Positions 24,259 through 33,612 of a stretch of 52,065 nucleotides of DNA are shown one piece after another (position 1 is the first letter of the stretch; each line of letters opens with the position of its first letter). Location: positions 1-52,065 of the forward strand of contig NZ_SEMB01000023.1 of the NCBI RefSeq assembly GCF_004153225.1. Reading direction: 5' to 3'. Below the pieces are notes generated by a model, which saw only the letters and a list, made by a program, of their open reading frames with translations, made no database searches and was not told where the DNA came from. Source of the stretch: Sporolactobacillus sp. THM7-7 (GTDB lineage Bacteria; Bacillota; Bacilli; Bacillales; Sporolactobacillaceae). The translations under genes and the position numbers were made by a program.

Positions 24259-25248
24259 TTGAACAAGAAATCCCCCATACTTTCGATTATTGTCCCTTGC
24301 TGCAACGAAGCGCCGGTCCTTGAAGAGACAACAAGAGAGCTGACAACGGTCATGGATCATCTTGTTCGGGAGGGTAAAATCAGTTCGGACAGCATGATTC
24401 TTTATGTCGATGACGGCAGCACGGACGATACGTGGGCGATAATTGAGCAGAAAGCAGGCCATCATCCATATGTGCAGGGGCTGAAACTCAGCAGGAATTT
24501 TGGGCATCAGTCCGCACTGATTGCTGGCATCGAGGCGACGCAAGACCTCTCGGACTGCATGATCTCTATTGATGCCGATCTTCAGGACGATGTTGCGGCG
24601 ATCGACGCCTTTGTGGACAAATATCGTGAAGGGTATGATATTGTCTACGGTGTCCGCAGGAAGCGCAAGAGCGACACGTTTTTTAAAAGAAGTACCGCGC
24701 TGACCTTTTATAAACTGATGGAGAAGATGGGCGTAAGACTCGTTCCCAATCATGCCGACTACAGGCTGATGAGCAAGCGGGCGGTCGATGAACTGATGAA
24801 ATACCAGGAAGAGAATCTCTTTCTTCGCGGGATCGTTCCCTTACTGGGCTTTCCTGCCGTGAAAGTGTATTACGATCGAAAGAAACGGTTCGCCGGCGAG
24901 TCCAAGTATCCGTTGAAAAAAATGATCGCTTTTGCTTTCGACGGCATCACCTCGTTCAGTATCGCCCCCATTAAACTCGTGACGTGTATCGGATTCCTGC
25001 TTGTACTGCTCGGGGCGGGCGTTGCGATCTATTCGCTTGCCGTCTGGTTTCTGGATCATACGATCAGCGGCTGGACGTCTCTGATTTTGTCGATTTGGAT
25101 CATCGGTGGCATGCAGCTTGTCGCGATCGGCGTGATCGGAGAGTATATCGGTAAGATTTTTCAAGAAACGAAACGGCGCCCGAGATATATCATTGAGCGG
25201 AACACAACAGAAAAAATGAAAGCAAAGGACACTGTTCCCCATGGATGA
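24259..25248 (+). CDS. Polyprenyl-phosphate glycosyltransferase, GT2 (CsbB type)
   Basis: 329 aa. Transfers a sugar from a nucleotide donor to undecaprenyl phosphate at the membrane. N-terminal GT-A domain: SIIVPCCNEAPVLEET, LYVDDGSTDDTW, LSRNFGHQSALIAGIEAT and SIDADLQDD (DXD-like metal site). Two C-terminal membrane helices (about 240-300) precede EYIGKIFQETKRRPRYI, a family signature. The start is ambiguous among GTG 24250, TTG 24253 and TTG 24259; the last has the best spacing from GGGAG. It overlaps gtrA by 8 bp. Confidence 0.92.
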   Translation: MNKKSPILSIIVPCCNEAPVLEETTRELTTVMDHLVREGKISSDSMILYVDDGSTDDTWAIIEQKAGHHPYVQGLKLSRNFGHQSALIAGIEATQDLSDCMISIDADLQDDVAAIDAFVDKYREGYDIVYGVRRKRKSDTFFKRSTALTFYKLMEKMGVRLVPNHADYRLMSKRAVDELMKYQEENLFLRGIVPLLGFPAVKVYYDRKKRFAGESKYPLKKMIAFAFDGITSFSIAPIKLVTCIGFLLVLLGAGVAIYSLAVWFLDHTISGWTSLILSIWIIGGMQLVAIGVIGEYIGKIFQETKRRPRYIIERNTTEKMKAKDTVPHG

Positions 25249-25669
25249 TGAAACGCGCTCATCCCTTCTTAAGGAAAATAGATCAAACGGCAAGACGCGT
25301 GTTTCATGGATCAGACAGGCCGTTCTTTTCTCTCTCATTGGCGTGCTGAACACCGCTGTCGATTTATTCGTTTTTATCTGTCTGACTCACTTCTTTTCCC
25401 TCTCTTACGCGGCCGCTCAGCTGCTCTCTTACGGAGCCGGCATGCTGAACAGTTATCTCTGGAACCGGTCTGTCACCTTTTCGTCATCGGCGCAAACCAG
25501 CTCCCGCTTTATAAAATTTGCTGTCTTGAATGTATCGGTCCTAATCATGACGCTCGCCGTCATGCATAGTTTGCTCTTCCTGCCCCTGTATCTGAATAAG
25601 CTGATCAGTACGGCGGTTGGTCTGATCTTTAACTTTGTCTTTAGCAAATTCTGGGTTTTCCGGGCGTAG
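25241..25669 (+). CDS. GtrA-family membrane protein (lipid-sugar flippase)
   Basis: 142 aa with four membrane helices. GtrA proteins are thought to flip undecaprenyl-phosphate-sugar across the membrane. Signatures: FSLIGVLNTAVDLFVFICLT, SYGAGMLNSYLWNRSVTF and FNFVFSKFWVF. The 8-bp overlap with the GT2 gene supports a functional pair. The third partner of such systems, an extracellular GT-C transferase, is not in the window. B. subtilis YngA and Listeria GtcA are relatives. Confidence 0.92.
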   Translation: MDDETRSSLLKENRSNGKTRVSWIRQAVLFSLIGVLNTAVDLFVFICLTHFFSLSYAAAQLLSYGAGMLNSYLWNRSVTFSSSAQTSSRFIKFAVLNVSVLIMTLAVMHSLLFLPLYLNKLISTAVGLIFNFVFSKFWVFRA

Positions 25670-25825
25670 CACGTATAGATGGGACCGATCGGAAACTGTC
25701 TCAAGTTGTTCAAAAACAAGCAGTTATGAAAGCTTGAAAGGGCTTAATTTAGCGAAAAATGTGGTATATAATTAATGCAGGATCGATTACAGATCCGGAT
25801 AAACCGGGAAAGGCTGGTGGTGACG

Positions 25826-26263
25826 ATGTATAAAATTTTGGTGCCGGTCGATGGATCCGAGCCCGCCTCGCGCGCGGTAAAGGAAGCGGTCGTCATTGCG
25901 GAAGGCAAGGAACATACGGAAATTACCTTGATGTATGTCAGTCCGTCTCCCGTTTATTATCCTTATTTCGCGACCGTCGGGCCATCTATTGAAGCCGACG
26001 TCAAAGAAGTGGAAGAAAAAGAGGGGAATAAACTGCTTGATTCCATTATTGAAAAGGAATCCGCAAACACAAAAGCAGCCTTTCGAAAGAAGCATCTGTA
26101 CGGTATAGCCGCAAAGGAAATCTGCGACTATGCCAACGATACGAAACAGGACATGATTGTTATGGGCAACCGGGGATTAGGCGCTTTCGGCCAGGTTATC
26201 CTCGGAAGTGTTAGCAATAAAGTCCTGAATTTAGCCCATTGCCCGGTATTAATCGTTAAATAA
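25826..26263 (+). CDS. Universal stress protein (UspA family)
   Basis: 145 aa from ATG 25826 (MYKILVPVDGSEPASRAV). The ATP-binding signature G-2x-G-9x-G(S) is present as MGNRGLGAFGQVILGSVSN, followed by CPVLIVK. It is therefore likely an ATP-binding Usp. Specific role unknown. A TATAAT at 25767-25772 lies 54 bp upstream, and a good terminator follows the gene. Confidence 0.92.
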   Translation: MYKILVPVDGSEPASRAVKEAVVIAEGKEHTEITLMYVSPSPVYYPYFATVGPSIEADVKEVEEKEGNKLLDSIIEKESANTKAAFRKKHLYGIAAKEICDYANDTKQDMIVMGNRGLGAFGQVILGSVSNKVLNLAHCPVLIVK

Positions 26264-26292
26264 TGGCGATAAAGAGCGATGCAAGGGCACAC

Positions 26293-26324
26293 ATCCTGAG
26301 CAGGGGATCTGTTCAGGATTTTTT
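26293..26324 (+). terminator. Terminator of the usp gene
   Basis: ATCCTGAGCAG / CTGTTCAGGAT stem (one G-U pair) followed by a T-run. Confidence 0.9.
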
Positions 26325-26373
26325 ATTATTGGGCAAGGATAAAAAATTTAATTCATTTTTTTTGATAAAACAC

Positions 26374-26402
26374 TTGAAAGTCAAATAAGGTCAGAATATA
26401 AT
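26374..26402 (+). promoter_or_regulatory. Sigma-A promoter of clpE
   Basis: TTGAAA (26374-26379), 17-bp spacer, TATAAT (26397-26402). The first CtsR site lies exactly in the spacer. Confidence 0.85.
26379..26395 (+). promoter_or_regulatory. CtsR operator 1
   Basis: AGTCAAA-TAA-GGTCAGA matches the CtsR heptad repeat (A/GGTCAAA-NAN-A/GGTCAAA) with one mismatch. It is placed between -35 and -10. Confidence 0.8.
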
Positions 26403-26411
26403 AGAAGCATA

Positions 26412-26428
26412 GGTCAAAGATAGTCAAA
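26412..26428 (+). promoter_or_regulatory. CtsR operator 2
   Basis: GGTCAAA-GAT-AGTCAAA, a perfect CtsR site just downstream of the predicted start point. Two operators suggest tight heat-shock repression by CtsR, which is not encoded in the window. Confidence 0.9.
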
Positions 26429-26481
26429 GAGAAAGAGGCCATGATACCAGTCTAATCATCTGATGAAGGAGGTCAGCCTAG

Positions 26482-28683
26482 ATGCTTTGTGATAAATGTA
26501 AAGCAAATCCTGCAGTCATTGATATGAATATTATTGTCAATGGACAGCAAAAACATTTGCACTTATGTGAGGAATGCTATATGGAAATGAGAAACAGCGG
26601 AAGCATGCCGTCATTTTTCCAGGGCGGAGGCTCGCCGTTTGATGATTTATTCAAGAGCTTTATGCAGCAGTCATCCCCGTTAAAAGGAAACAGAGCTCAG
26701 GAAAACGGCATGGACTTTGACGGGATGCAGTCCGGTTCGACGGGCGGACGGGGCGGCCGCCGCGGCGGTTTCCTGGATCAGATCGGGCGCAACCTGACGG
26801 AAGCCGCTCGCCAAGGCAAAATTGATCCAGTTATCGGCCGCGAACGTGAAGTACAGCTCGTTATCGAGACGCTGAATCGTCGGAATAAAAACAACCCGGT
26901 GCTGATCGGGGAACCGGGTGTTGGAAAAACGGCAATCGCCGAAGGGCTTGCCTTGAAGATTGTTGAGGGGAAAGTCCCGGCGAAACTCGCCAATAAGGAA
27001 ATTTATCTGATTGATGTGTCGTCTCTTGTTGCCGGGACCGGTATCCGGGGACAGTTCGAACAGAGGATGAAGCAGCTCATCAGCGAGCTCGAAAAACGCA
27101 AGAATGTCATCGTCTTCATCGATGAGGTTCATCTCCTCGTCGGTGCCGGTTCGGCGGAAGGCGGCTCGATGGACGCGGGCAATATTCTGAAACCGGCTCT
27201 TGCCCGCGGCGAGCTCCAGATCATCGGCGCCACGACATTGAAAGAATATCGAAAAATTGAAAAAGACGCGGCTCTTGAACGCCGTTTCCAGCCGGTTACG
27301 GTCAATGAGCCGACACAGGAACAGGCAATCACGATTCTGAAAGGGATCCAGTCGAAGTACGAGAAGTATCATCATGTACGTTATACCGATGAGGCGATTA
27401 AAGCTTGTGTGGCTCTTTCCGCGCGTTATATTCAGGACCGCTATCTCCCGGATAAAGCGATCGATCTGATGGATGAGGCAGGATCGAAAATGAATCTAAG
27501 CCTGACGCCGGTCGACACGGAGAGCGTGAAGAAGAAGATTGCGGAAATCGTCGCAGCGAAAGAGAAAGCAACGAAGAATGAAAGATTTGAAGAGGCGGCC
27601 AGTCTCCGCGATCAGGAACATGCCTATCAGAAGCAGCTGGAGCAGCTGGAAAAAATCAAGTCCAATGGCATGGAAGCTCCGATAAACGGCAAGCAAGCGG
27701 TTGTCGACGCGGGCTTGATTCAGGAAATTGTGGAGAAGCGGACGGGAATCCCGGTACGCAGGCTGCAGAGTGACGAGCAGAATAAGATGAAATATCTGGC
27801 CGATCATCTGAAAGCCAAAGTGATCGGACAGCAGGAAGCCGTCGAGAAAGTCGCGCGTGCGATTCGGCGCAACCGCACAGGATTCCGGAAATCAACCCGT
27901 CCGATCGGATCCTTCCTGTTTGTCGGGCCGACGGGCGTCGGGAAGACGGAACTGGCCAAGACGCTCGCCGATGAAATGTTCGGCGACCGGGAAGCGATGA
28001 TCCGTCTGGATATGAGTGAATACATGGAAAAGCATTCGGTTTCCAAACTGATCGGTTCGCCTCCGGGCTATGTCGGCCATGACGAAGCGGGTCAGCTGAC
28101 GGAGAAGGTACGTCGCAAACCATACAGCATTATTCTGCTGGACGAAATAGAAAAGGCGCATCCGGACGTCATGCATATGTTCCTGCAAATTCTGGACGAC
28201 GGCCGGCTGACGGACAGTCAGGGCCGGACGGTCAGCTTCAAAGATACCGTCATCATCATGACGAGCAACGCCGGTGTCAGCAACCGGACGGCAACGGTTG
28301 GATTCGGTAAGGTCGACAGTCACCGCGATATGATTCAGCAGCTGAAGAGCTACTTCCAGCCTGAATTTCTGAATCGCTTCGACGCGATTGTAAAGTTCAA
28401 CGCGCTGACTAAGGAGAATCTGGTCGATATTGTCGGGCTGATGGTTGACGATATTAAAGATGAGGCGAGAAAACAGGGCCTGGAACTGACGGTAACGGAC
28501 GCTGCGAAAAAGAGACTGGCTGAACTCGGGTACAATCCTGAATTCGGCGCCCGTCCGCTGCGGCGCGTCTTGGAAGAAAAAGTGGAAGACGGTATATCCG
28601 ACTTGCTGCTGGAGCATGCCGATGCCAAGCGGCTTACCGTCGATGTCGCCGACGGAGATATCAAAGTCACAGAGAACGCCTGA
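26482..28683 (+). CDS. clpE: ATP-dependent Clp protease ATPase subunit ClpE
   Basis: 733 aa. AAA+ unfoldase of class III heat shock, working with ClpP on misfolded proteins. The N-terminal zinc finger (C3, C6, C29, C32) identifies ClpE rather than ClpC. A Gly/Arg-rich linker leads to AAA-1 (Walker [10 protein letters not shown], Walker [10 protein letters not shown]). A UVR-like coiled linker ([14 protein letters not shown], about 375) follows, then AAA-2 ([20 protein letters not shown]). A perfect AAGGAGGT ribosome site, two CtsR operators and a terminator make this a complete stress-gene unit. Confidence 0.97.
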   Translation: MLCDKCKANPAVIDMNIIVNGQQKHLHLCEECYMEMRNSGSMPSFFQGGGSPFDDLFKSFMQQSSPLKGNRAQENGMDFDGMQSGSTGGRGGRRGGFLDQIGRNLTEAARQGKIDPVIGREREVQLVIETLNRRNKNNPVLIGEPGVGKTAIAEGLALKIVEGKVPAKLANKEIYLIDVSSLVAGTGIRGQFEQRMKQLISELEKRKNVIVFIDEVHLLVGAGSAEGGSMDAGNILKPALARGELQIIGATTLKEYRKIEKDAALERRFQPVTVNEPTQEQAITILKGIQSKYEKYHHVRYTDEAIKACVALSARYIQDRYLPDKAIDLMDEAGSKMNLSLTPVDTESVKKKIAEIVAAKEKATKNERFEEAASLRDQEHAYQKQLEQLEKIKSNGMEAPINGKQAVVDAGLIQEIVEKRTGIPVRRLQSDEQNKMKYLADHLKAKVIGQQEAVEKVARAIRRNRTGFRKSTRPIGSFLFVGPTGVGKTELAKTLADEMFGDREAMIRLDMSEYMEKHSVSKLIGSPPGYVGHDEAGQLTEKVRRKPYSIILLDEIEKAHPDVMHMFLQILDDGRLTDSQGRTVSFKDTVIIMTSNAGVSNRTATVGFGKVDSHRDMIQQLKSYFQPEFLNRFDAIVKFNALTKENLVDIVGLMVDDIKDEARKQGLELTVTDAAKKRLAELGYNPEFGARPLRRVLEEKVEDGISDLLLEHADAKRLTVDVADGDIKVTENA

Positions 28684-28700
28684 TTGCAAGATGCGTGCTG

Positions 28701-28729
28701 CTCCCCTTAAATAATGGGGAGTTTTTTTT
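28701..28729 (+). terminator. Terminator of clpE
   Basis: CTCCCC-N9-GGGGAG stem followed by eight T. Confidence 0.85.
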
Positions 28730-28858
28730 ATCCCTCTTTAATTGACGGCGAGGCGGAGAAACTTGATTAAAGCCCGATAAGCTAACTCGCGCTCAGCCGG
28801 AGCCAGTAGACGTGGATTCGCCAGGTTTTCCTTTAACCGTTTAAGATTTTATCGGACG

Positions 28859-28887
28859 TTGACAAGTAAAGAAAAACGTGTCAAAAT
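28859..28887 (+). promoter_or_regulatory. Promoter of tyrS
   Basis: TTGACA (perfect -35) with a 17-bp spacer and CAAAAT as -10. It drives the T-box leader. The 120 bp before it hold nothing recognisable. Confidence 0.6.
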
Positions 28888-28894
28888 GTCATTA

Positions 28895-29144
28895 CTCGAA
28901 GAAATAAAAAGAGAAAAGCGATGATGGGAATCCGTAGCGATCGCAACCGTTTTTCAGAGAGCCGGCGGAAGGTGCGAGCCGGCAGCGGCCGGCCGTGAAT
29001 TACCTCCCCGAGCAGTTCCCGGGAATCAAGTAGCGGGAGACGGTTTAAGAGCCGTTATCTTAATGAAGGGGCTGCGGCTATGTCTGCAGCCAGAAGGATG
29101 GTACCGTGCACAAAAGCGCTCCTTTACCGGAGGGCTTTTTTATT
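28895..29144 (+). promoter_or_regulatory. T-box riboswitch (tyrosine) of tyrS
   Basis: Complete T-box leader. The AGAGAG of Stem I is at 28956-28961, GGTG at 28971-28974, and the specifier loop GAAT-TAC-C has the Tyr codon UAC at 29001-29003. The T-box AAGGATGGTACCGTG is at 29094-29108. The terminator AGCGCTCC-N6-GGAGGGCT with a T-run is at 29115-29144. Uncharged tRNA-Tyr would pair with the specifier and T-box and switch to the antiterminator, turning on tyrS. Confidence 0.93.
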
Positions 29145-29348
29145 TTGTGTTCTCGGAAGCTTCAGTCAGCGGGTAACAGGGAAAGTTGGGGCTAAGCGGC
29201 TGAACGAAGACCTGCGTCCTGCGGTCCATTTGGCTGCCCGTCCGCCCTGGCTGTCGCATCTCAGGCTCAACCGGCGCCGTGAGCCCGCTGAGCGGATTTT
29301 CTTTAGCAAATGGATAACTTACGAACAGAACAGAAAGGCGTGATGGGA

Positions 29349-30599
29349 ATGGACATCATTGACGACTTAAAATACCGCGGCCTGATTCATCAAGTGACCG
29401 ATGAAGAAGGACTAAGAGCGGCGCTGAAAAAGCCGCTCACCTTTTACTGCGGTTTTGATCCGACGGGCGACAGCCTGCACGTCGGACACCTTCTGATTAT
29501 CATGATTATGATGCGCCTGCAAAAGGCGGGCCATCATCCGATCGCCCTCGTCGGCGGCGGAACCGGCATGATTGGCGATCCGAGCGGCCGATCGACGGAA
29601 CGCAAGCTGAACACGAAAGAAGTGGTAGAAGGCTATGCCGACCGTATCCGCCGCCAGCTCTCCCGGTTTCTCGATTTTGAGCATGGCCGGGCCACGATAG
29701 CCAATAATAATGAATGGCTCGGTAATCTGACGACCATCGCCTTTCTCCGCGATGTCGGCAAGCATTTTCCGCTGAATTATATGCTCTCCAAAGATTCGGT
29801 TCAGTCACGGATGGAGGCAGGTATCTCATTCACCGAGTTCTCATATATGCTGCTCCAATCTTTCGATTACCTGAATCTGTATGAGCAAAAGGGCTGCCGC
29901 CTGGAGATCGGCGGCAGCGACCAGTGGGGCAACATCACCGCCGGTCTGGAACTGATTCGAAGGCGCGGCCACGAGGAGCCGGCGTTCGGGCTGACCTTCC
30001 CGCTCATCACGAAAAGCGATGGCACGAAATTCGGCAAGTCAAGCGGCGGAGCGATTTGGCTTGATCCGGAGAAGACGACCCCTTATGAATGGTACCAGTT
30101 CTGGATCAACGCGGCGGATGCGGATGTGATCCATTATCTAAAATATTTTACTTTCCTCTCAAAGGAAGAGATTGAAAAACTGGCTGAAGAAACCCGGAAT
30201 CACCCGGAGAAGAGAAACGCGCAAAAGGCATTGGCCCGGGAAGTGACGAGGCTGGTTCACGGAGAAAAGGCCTTGAAAGAAGCGGAACACATTTCAGAAG
30301 CTCTGTTCAGCGGGCGGGTAGCTGAGCTGACCATCGAAGAAATCAGACAGGGATTCAAAGATGTCCCGACTTATCGGGCTCATTCAAAAGAGCCGATCGG
30401 CCTGGTTGATCTGCTTGTTCAAGGCGGTGTGACCCCGTCCAAGCGTCAGGCACGGGAGGATATCAAAAATGGAGCGATCTATATTAACGGGGTCCGTCAG
30501 ACGGATATAAAGTATATGATGACGGCAAAAGATCGCATTGAGGGCGAGTATACAATCATTCGTCGGGGAAAGAAGAAGTACACGCTTATCCAGTACTGA
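29349..30599 (+). CDS. tyrS: Tyrosyl-tRNA synthetase
   Basis: 416 aa. Charges tRNA-Tyr. Class I motifs: GFDPTGDSLHVGHLL (HIGH as HVGH) and KFGKSSGGAIWL (KMSKS as KFGKS). QIGGSDQWGNITAG-type tyrosine pocket (IGGSDQWGNITAG). A C-terminal S4 domain contains TPSKRQAREDIKNGAIYINGVRQ. Start at ATG 29349 with AAAGG upstream; ATG 29343 is possible. A 205-nt stretch separates it from the T-box terminator, longer than usual. Confidence 0.96.
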   Translation: MDIIDDLKYRGLIHQVTDEEGLRAALKKPLTFYCGFDPTGDSLHVGHLLIIMIMMRLQKAGHHPIALVGGGTGMIGDPSGRSTERKLNTKEVVEGYADRIRRQLSRFLDFEHGRATIANNNEWLGNLTTIAFLRDVGKHFPLNYMLSKDSVQSRMEAGISFTEFSYMLLQSFDYLNLYEQKGCRLEIGGSDQWGNITAGLELIRRRGHEEPAFGLTFPLITKSDGTKFGKSSGGAIWLDPEKTTPYEWYQFWINAADADVIHYLKYFTFLSKEEIEKLAEETRNHPEKRNAQKALAREVTRLVHGEKALKEAEHISEALFSGRVAELTIEEIRQGFKDVPTYRAHSKEPIGLVDLLVQGGVTPSKRQAREDIKNGAIYINGVRQTDIKYMMTAKDRIEGEYTIIRRGKKKYTLIQY

Positions 30600-30842
30600 T
30601 TCGAACGGACATGGACAGGAAAAGCGCTTGGACGGCGAATTTTGTAGATGGCTGTCAAAGTGTGATGAATTTGTCGAATAAATGACAGATGATTAGACGA
30701 TACGTGTCAAGATTGGTATACTAATGCTAGTGTGTTTCGTTCCCGCGGAAAGATCGACAGGAGCGAAGAAACGTTTCAGTTATCTGCGAACGGACCGGAT
30801 CACGATTCCATTTGATCCGTCATATTAAAGGAGGAATGGACA

Positions 30843-31061
30843 ATGGCTTCTGAAAAAAATGGATTGAGCACAAAAGATCTTTTCATCGGCGGCGTCATCG
30901 GCGGTGCGATCGGGGCGGTAACGGCTCTCCTTCTGGCCCCGAAAACAGGCGAGGAATTTCGGAATGAACTGCACCTGAAAGATTGCGTCAATAATGGTGT
31001 CGGCAAAGTGAAGCAGCTGACGTCGACGCTTCTGAATAAGGAAAGCGAACCGTACAGCTGA
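30843..31061 (+). CDS. YtxH-domain small membrane protein
   Basis: 72 aa. One glycine-rich membrane segment at about 13-34 (FIGGVIGGAIGAVTALLLAPKTGEEFR) is the YtxH signature, followed by a polar amphipathic tail. B. subtilis YtxH is a general stress protein of unknown function. AAAGGAGG lies 6 bases before the start. Upstream there is a TATACT (30717-30722) as a possible -10. A strong terminator follows. Confidence 0.85.
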   Translation: MASEKNGLSTKDLFIGGVIGGAIGAVTALLLAPKTGEEFRNELHLKDCVNNGVGKVKQLTSTLLNKESEPYS

Positions 31062-31086
31062 TCAGAGAACAAATAACAAACAAAGC

Positions 31087-31140
31087 GGCTCTTTCGGCAG
31101 GAAAAGCGAATCTGTCTTTTCCCGTCGGAAGAGCCTTATT
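31087..31140 (+). terminator. Long terminator hairpin after the ytxH-like gene
   Basis: GGCTCTT / AAGAGCC outer stem and GGAAAAG / CTTTTCC inner stem with an internal loop, followed by TTATTATT. It also faces the convergent phosphatase gene. Confidence 0.75.
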
Positions 31141-31192
31141 ATTGGTTAGAAAAAGGAGAACAAAATAAAGGATGACCGCCTTCGTACGCTAA

Positions 31193-31897
31193 TTATTTAT
31201 TTTGCCTCACGTGGTAGGTCTCTTTAGAAGGAAGCTCCAGACAGTTCAGCTGGCCCCCGAAAACACATCCGCCGTCAATGCCGATAATATTGTTGCCGCC
31301 AAAGTAAACGTCATTGGTCTCGTGAAGATTCATCGTCGGTGTGTGGCCGAAAATCACGGTTTTTTTTCCGCTATACCCGGTAAGAAAAGGCGTGCGAATC
31401 CATAAAAATGTCTCTTCCTCCGTCTTCTCCAGCGGCTTCTCGGGATCGACCCCGGCATGGACAAAAAGATAGTGTTCCGTCTGAGCGTAGAAATGAAGCT
31501 GCCTGATCCAGTGTAGATCATCCTCAATGTCTTCCGGCAGTTGCAGCGATCCGTTCTGCGCATCTTTAAAAACGGACTCAATCGCCAAGCCATAGCTGGA
31601 AAGCGTTTTTTCCGCTCCGTTCGCCGCCCAGTGAACGAAGGATTCTGTCGTGCGGCCGACGAGCGCCTTCTCCATCATGTCTTCGTGATTGCCTTTCAGT
31701 GCAATGGCGCCGCATCTCTCCAGCGCTCTCGCCTTCTCAATGACCGCTTTCGGATTCGTCCCTCTGTCAATATAATCCCCAAGCAGAAAGAGCAGGTCCT
31801 TATCAGGATTGTACCCTGCTTCATCAAGCAGCGCATTAAACGCGTCGATTTCTCCATGCATATCGCTGATGACAAGCAAACGTCTCACTGTATACAA
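31193..31897 (-). CDS. PPP-family metallophosphatase (serine/threonine phosphatase-like)
   Basis: 234 aa with TTG start at 31897 (GAGGG 6 bases upstream). The longer frame to 31951 has a basic, unlikely N-terminus. Motifs in order: VISDMHGEIDAF, LLGDYIDRGTNPKAV, ALKGNHEDMM, YLFVHAGVDPEKP and VIFGHTPTMNLHE. INIDGGCVFGGQ-type ending (IGIDGGCVFGGQLNCLEL). It could dephosphorylate proteins or act on dinucleoside polyphosphates. It is the second PPP enzyme in the window beside PrpE and is not in an operon. Confidence 0.88.
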   Translation of the reverse strand: MYTVRRLLVISDMHGEIDAFNALLDEAGYNPDKDLLFLLGDYIDRGTNPKAVIEKARALERCGAIALKGNHEDMMEKALVGRTTESFVHWAANGAEKTLSSYGLAIESVFKDAQNGSLQLPEDIEDDLHWIRQLHFYAQTEHYLFVHAGVDPEKPLEKTEEETFLWIRTPFLTGYSGKKTVIFGHTPTMNLHETNDVYFGGNNIIGIDGGCVFGGQLNCLELPSKETYHVRQNK

Positions 31898-32082
31898 AAA
31901 ATTCCCTCGCTTTCTCTTTCTATGATAGTCAAACTGATCGATCCAGTGCAACTGCCAGGGCTGATAAGGATTTGCGAAAAGTCCGGGAAAATGACCGTTG
32001 GCTTACCATAAGGCAAAGGAAAAAGTTATAATAGAGTTGTAAGCGAATACAGCAATCATTTTATTGAGAAGGGATGGACGTT

Positions 32083-33471
32083 ATGGAATACCGTATGGAA
32101 CACGATACGCTCGGCGAAGTAAGGGTTCCGGCAGATAAGCTGTGGGCAGCCCAGACTCAAAGAAGCAAACAAAATTTTCATATTGGCTGGGAAAAAATGC
32201 CTGTAGAAATTATAGAAGCTTTTGCCATGCTGAAAAAAGGGGCGGCACTGGCAAATCGTGCCTTCGGAAAACTGGAAGACGAGAAGGCCGCAGCGATTAT
32301 CCAGGCGGCCGATGAAATTATTGACGGACAATGGACGGATGAGTTTCCCCTGATGGTCTGGCAAACAGGAAGCGGCACGCAGTCCAACATGAACGTCAAT
32401 GAAGTCATTGCCAACCGTTCGAACCAAATCTTGAAAGAAAAAGGGCTGGATCTGCGTGTTCACCCTAATGATGATGTCAATCAATCGCAAAGTTCGAATG
32501 ACACGTTTCCGACGGCACTTCATATTGCCGCACGAATCGCTGTGGAAGACCATGTTCTTCCGGCGCTCGATGAATTGAAGGCAACGCTGGATAAAAAATC
32601 GGCCGCTTTCCATGATATCGTGAAAATCGGCCGCACCCATCTTCAAGACGCCACTCCGCTGACGCTTGGCCAGGAAATCAGCGGCTGGGCATATATGCTG
32701 GAGCAAACGAGGGCCCAGATCCGCGCGACAAGCGAGTATTTAAAAGATCTGGCGATCGGCGGGACAGCGGTCGGCACCGGTCTGAACGCCCATCCCGAGT
32801 TCGGAGAGCGGGCGGCGGATGAGATCAGTAAAATGACAGGCAAGCCGTTTCGCTCATCAAAAAATAAGTTCCACGCGCTGACGAGCCACGACCAGATCGT
32901 TGCCGTACACGGAACGCTGAAAGGACTGGCGGCCGATCTGATGAAAATAGCCAACGATGTCCGCTGGCTGGCCAGCGGACCGCGCTGCGGCATCGGTGAA
33001 CTGACGATTCCGGCGAACGAACCCGGAAGTTCCATTATGCCGGGCAAAGTCAATCCGACACAGTGCGAGGCGGTGACGATGGTCGCCGTTCAGGTGATGG
33101 GCAATGATTCGGCAATCGGCATCGCGGCAAGTCAGGGAAACTTTGAATTAAATGTGTTCAAACCGGTCATCGCTTACAACTTTCTGCAGTCTGCTAAACT
33201 ATTAACCGATGCCATGCGTTCGTTTAATCAAAACTGCGCAATCGGCATTGAACCGAATCGTGAAAAAATCGACAGCAATCTGCACCAGTCACTCATGCTT
33301 GTGACGGCGCTTAACCCGTATATCGGTTATGAGAAAGCGGCGGCGATTTCAAAACGTGCTTTTAAAGAAGGGCTGAGCCTGAAAGAAGCAGCAGTGAAGT
33401 CAGGCATCCTGACCGCCGAACAATTTGATGAATATGTCAGACCCGAAGAGATGACCCATCCAAAAGCGTAA
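32083..33471 (+). CDS. fumC: Fumarate hydratase class II
   Basis: 462 aa. Hydrates fumarate to L-malate in the TCA cycle. Class II signature [17 protein letters not shown], plus [18 protein letters not shown] and SSNDTFPTA of the active site. No iron-sulfur cysteines, so oxygen-stable. ATG at 32083 chosen (AAGGG 9 bases upstream); the ATG at 32074 directly abuts the Shine-Dalgarno. TTATAAT near 32026 provides a -10. A nested hairpin follows the gene. Confidence 0.95.
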   Translation: MEYRMEHDTLGEVRVPADKLWAAQTQRSKQNFHIGWEKMPVEIIEAFAMLKKGAALANRAFGKLEDEKAAAIIQAADEIIDGQWTDEFPLMVWQTGSGTQSNMNVNEVIANRSNQILKEKGLDLRVHPNDDVNQSQSSNDTFPTALHIAARIAVEDHVLPALDELKATLDKKSAAFHDIVKIGRTHLQDATPLTLGQEISGWAYMLEQTRAQIRATSEYLKDLAIGGTAVGTGLNAHPEFGERAADEISKMTGKPFRSSKNKFHALTSHDQIVAVHGTLKGLAADLMKIANDVRWLASGPRCGIGELTIPANEPGSSIMPGKVNPTQCEAVTMVAVQVMGNDSAIGIAASQGNFELNVFKPVIAYNFLQSAKLLTDAMRSFNQNCAIGIEPNREKIDSNLHQSLMLVTALNPYIGYEKAAAISKRAFKEGLSLKEAAVKSGILTAEQFDEYVRPEEMTHPKA

Positions 33472-33507
33472 AAGTTCAGGCTTCTTTGTTCATACTCGCG
33501 AAAAGTA

Positions 33508-33597
33508 AAAAAGAACCCTTGATGATGATGTAACCCCCCAGAAGTGAGCGTTTATCGTCCAACTTCTGGGGGGTCAGTTCAACTCAGGGTTCTTTTT
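33508..33597. terminator. Nested two-part hairpin between fumC and ltaS
   Basis: An outer 12-bp perfect inverted repeat AAAAAGAACCCT (33508-33519) / AGGGTTCTTTTT (33586-33597) encloses an inner 13-bp perfect one, ACCCCCCAGAAGT (33533-33545) / ACTTCTGGGGGGT (33562-33574). The internal loops include GATGATGATG. With A- and T-runs at the ends it can terminate both convergent genes. It is unusually elaborate for a terminator. Confidence 0.8.
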
Positions 33598-33612
33598 AGG
33601 TTCAATGATCGT

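Noticed and set aside
29080-29343. Plus-strand frame across the T-box terminator and spacer of tyrS
   Set aside because: It starts inside the T-box antiterminator region, has no ribosome site and shows Arg/Leu-rich non-protein composition.
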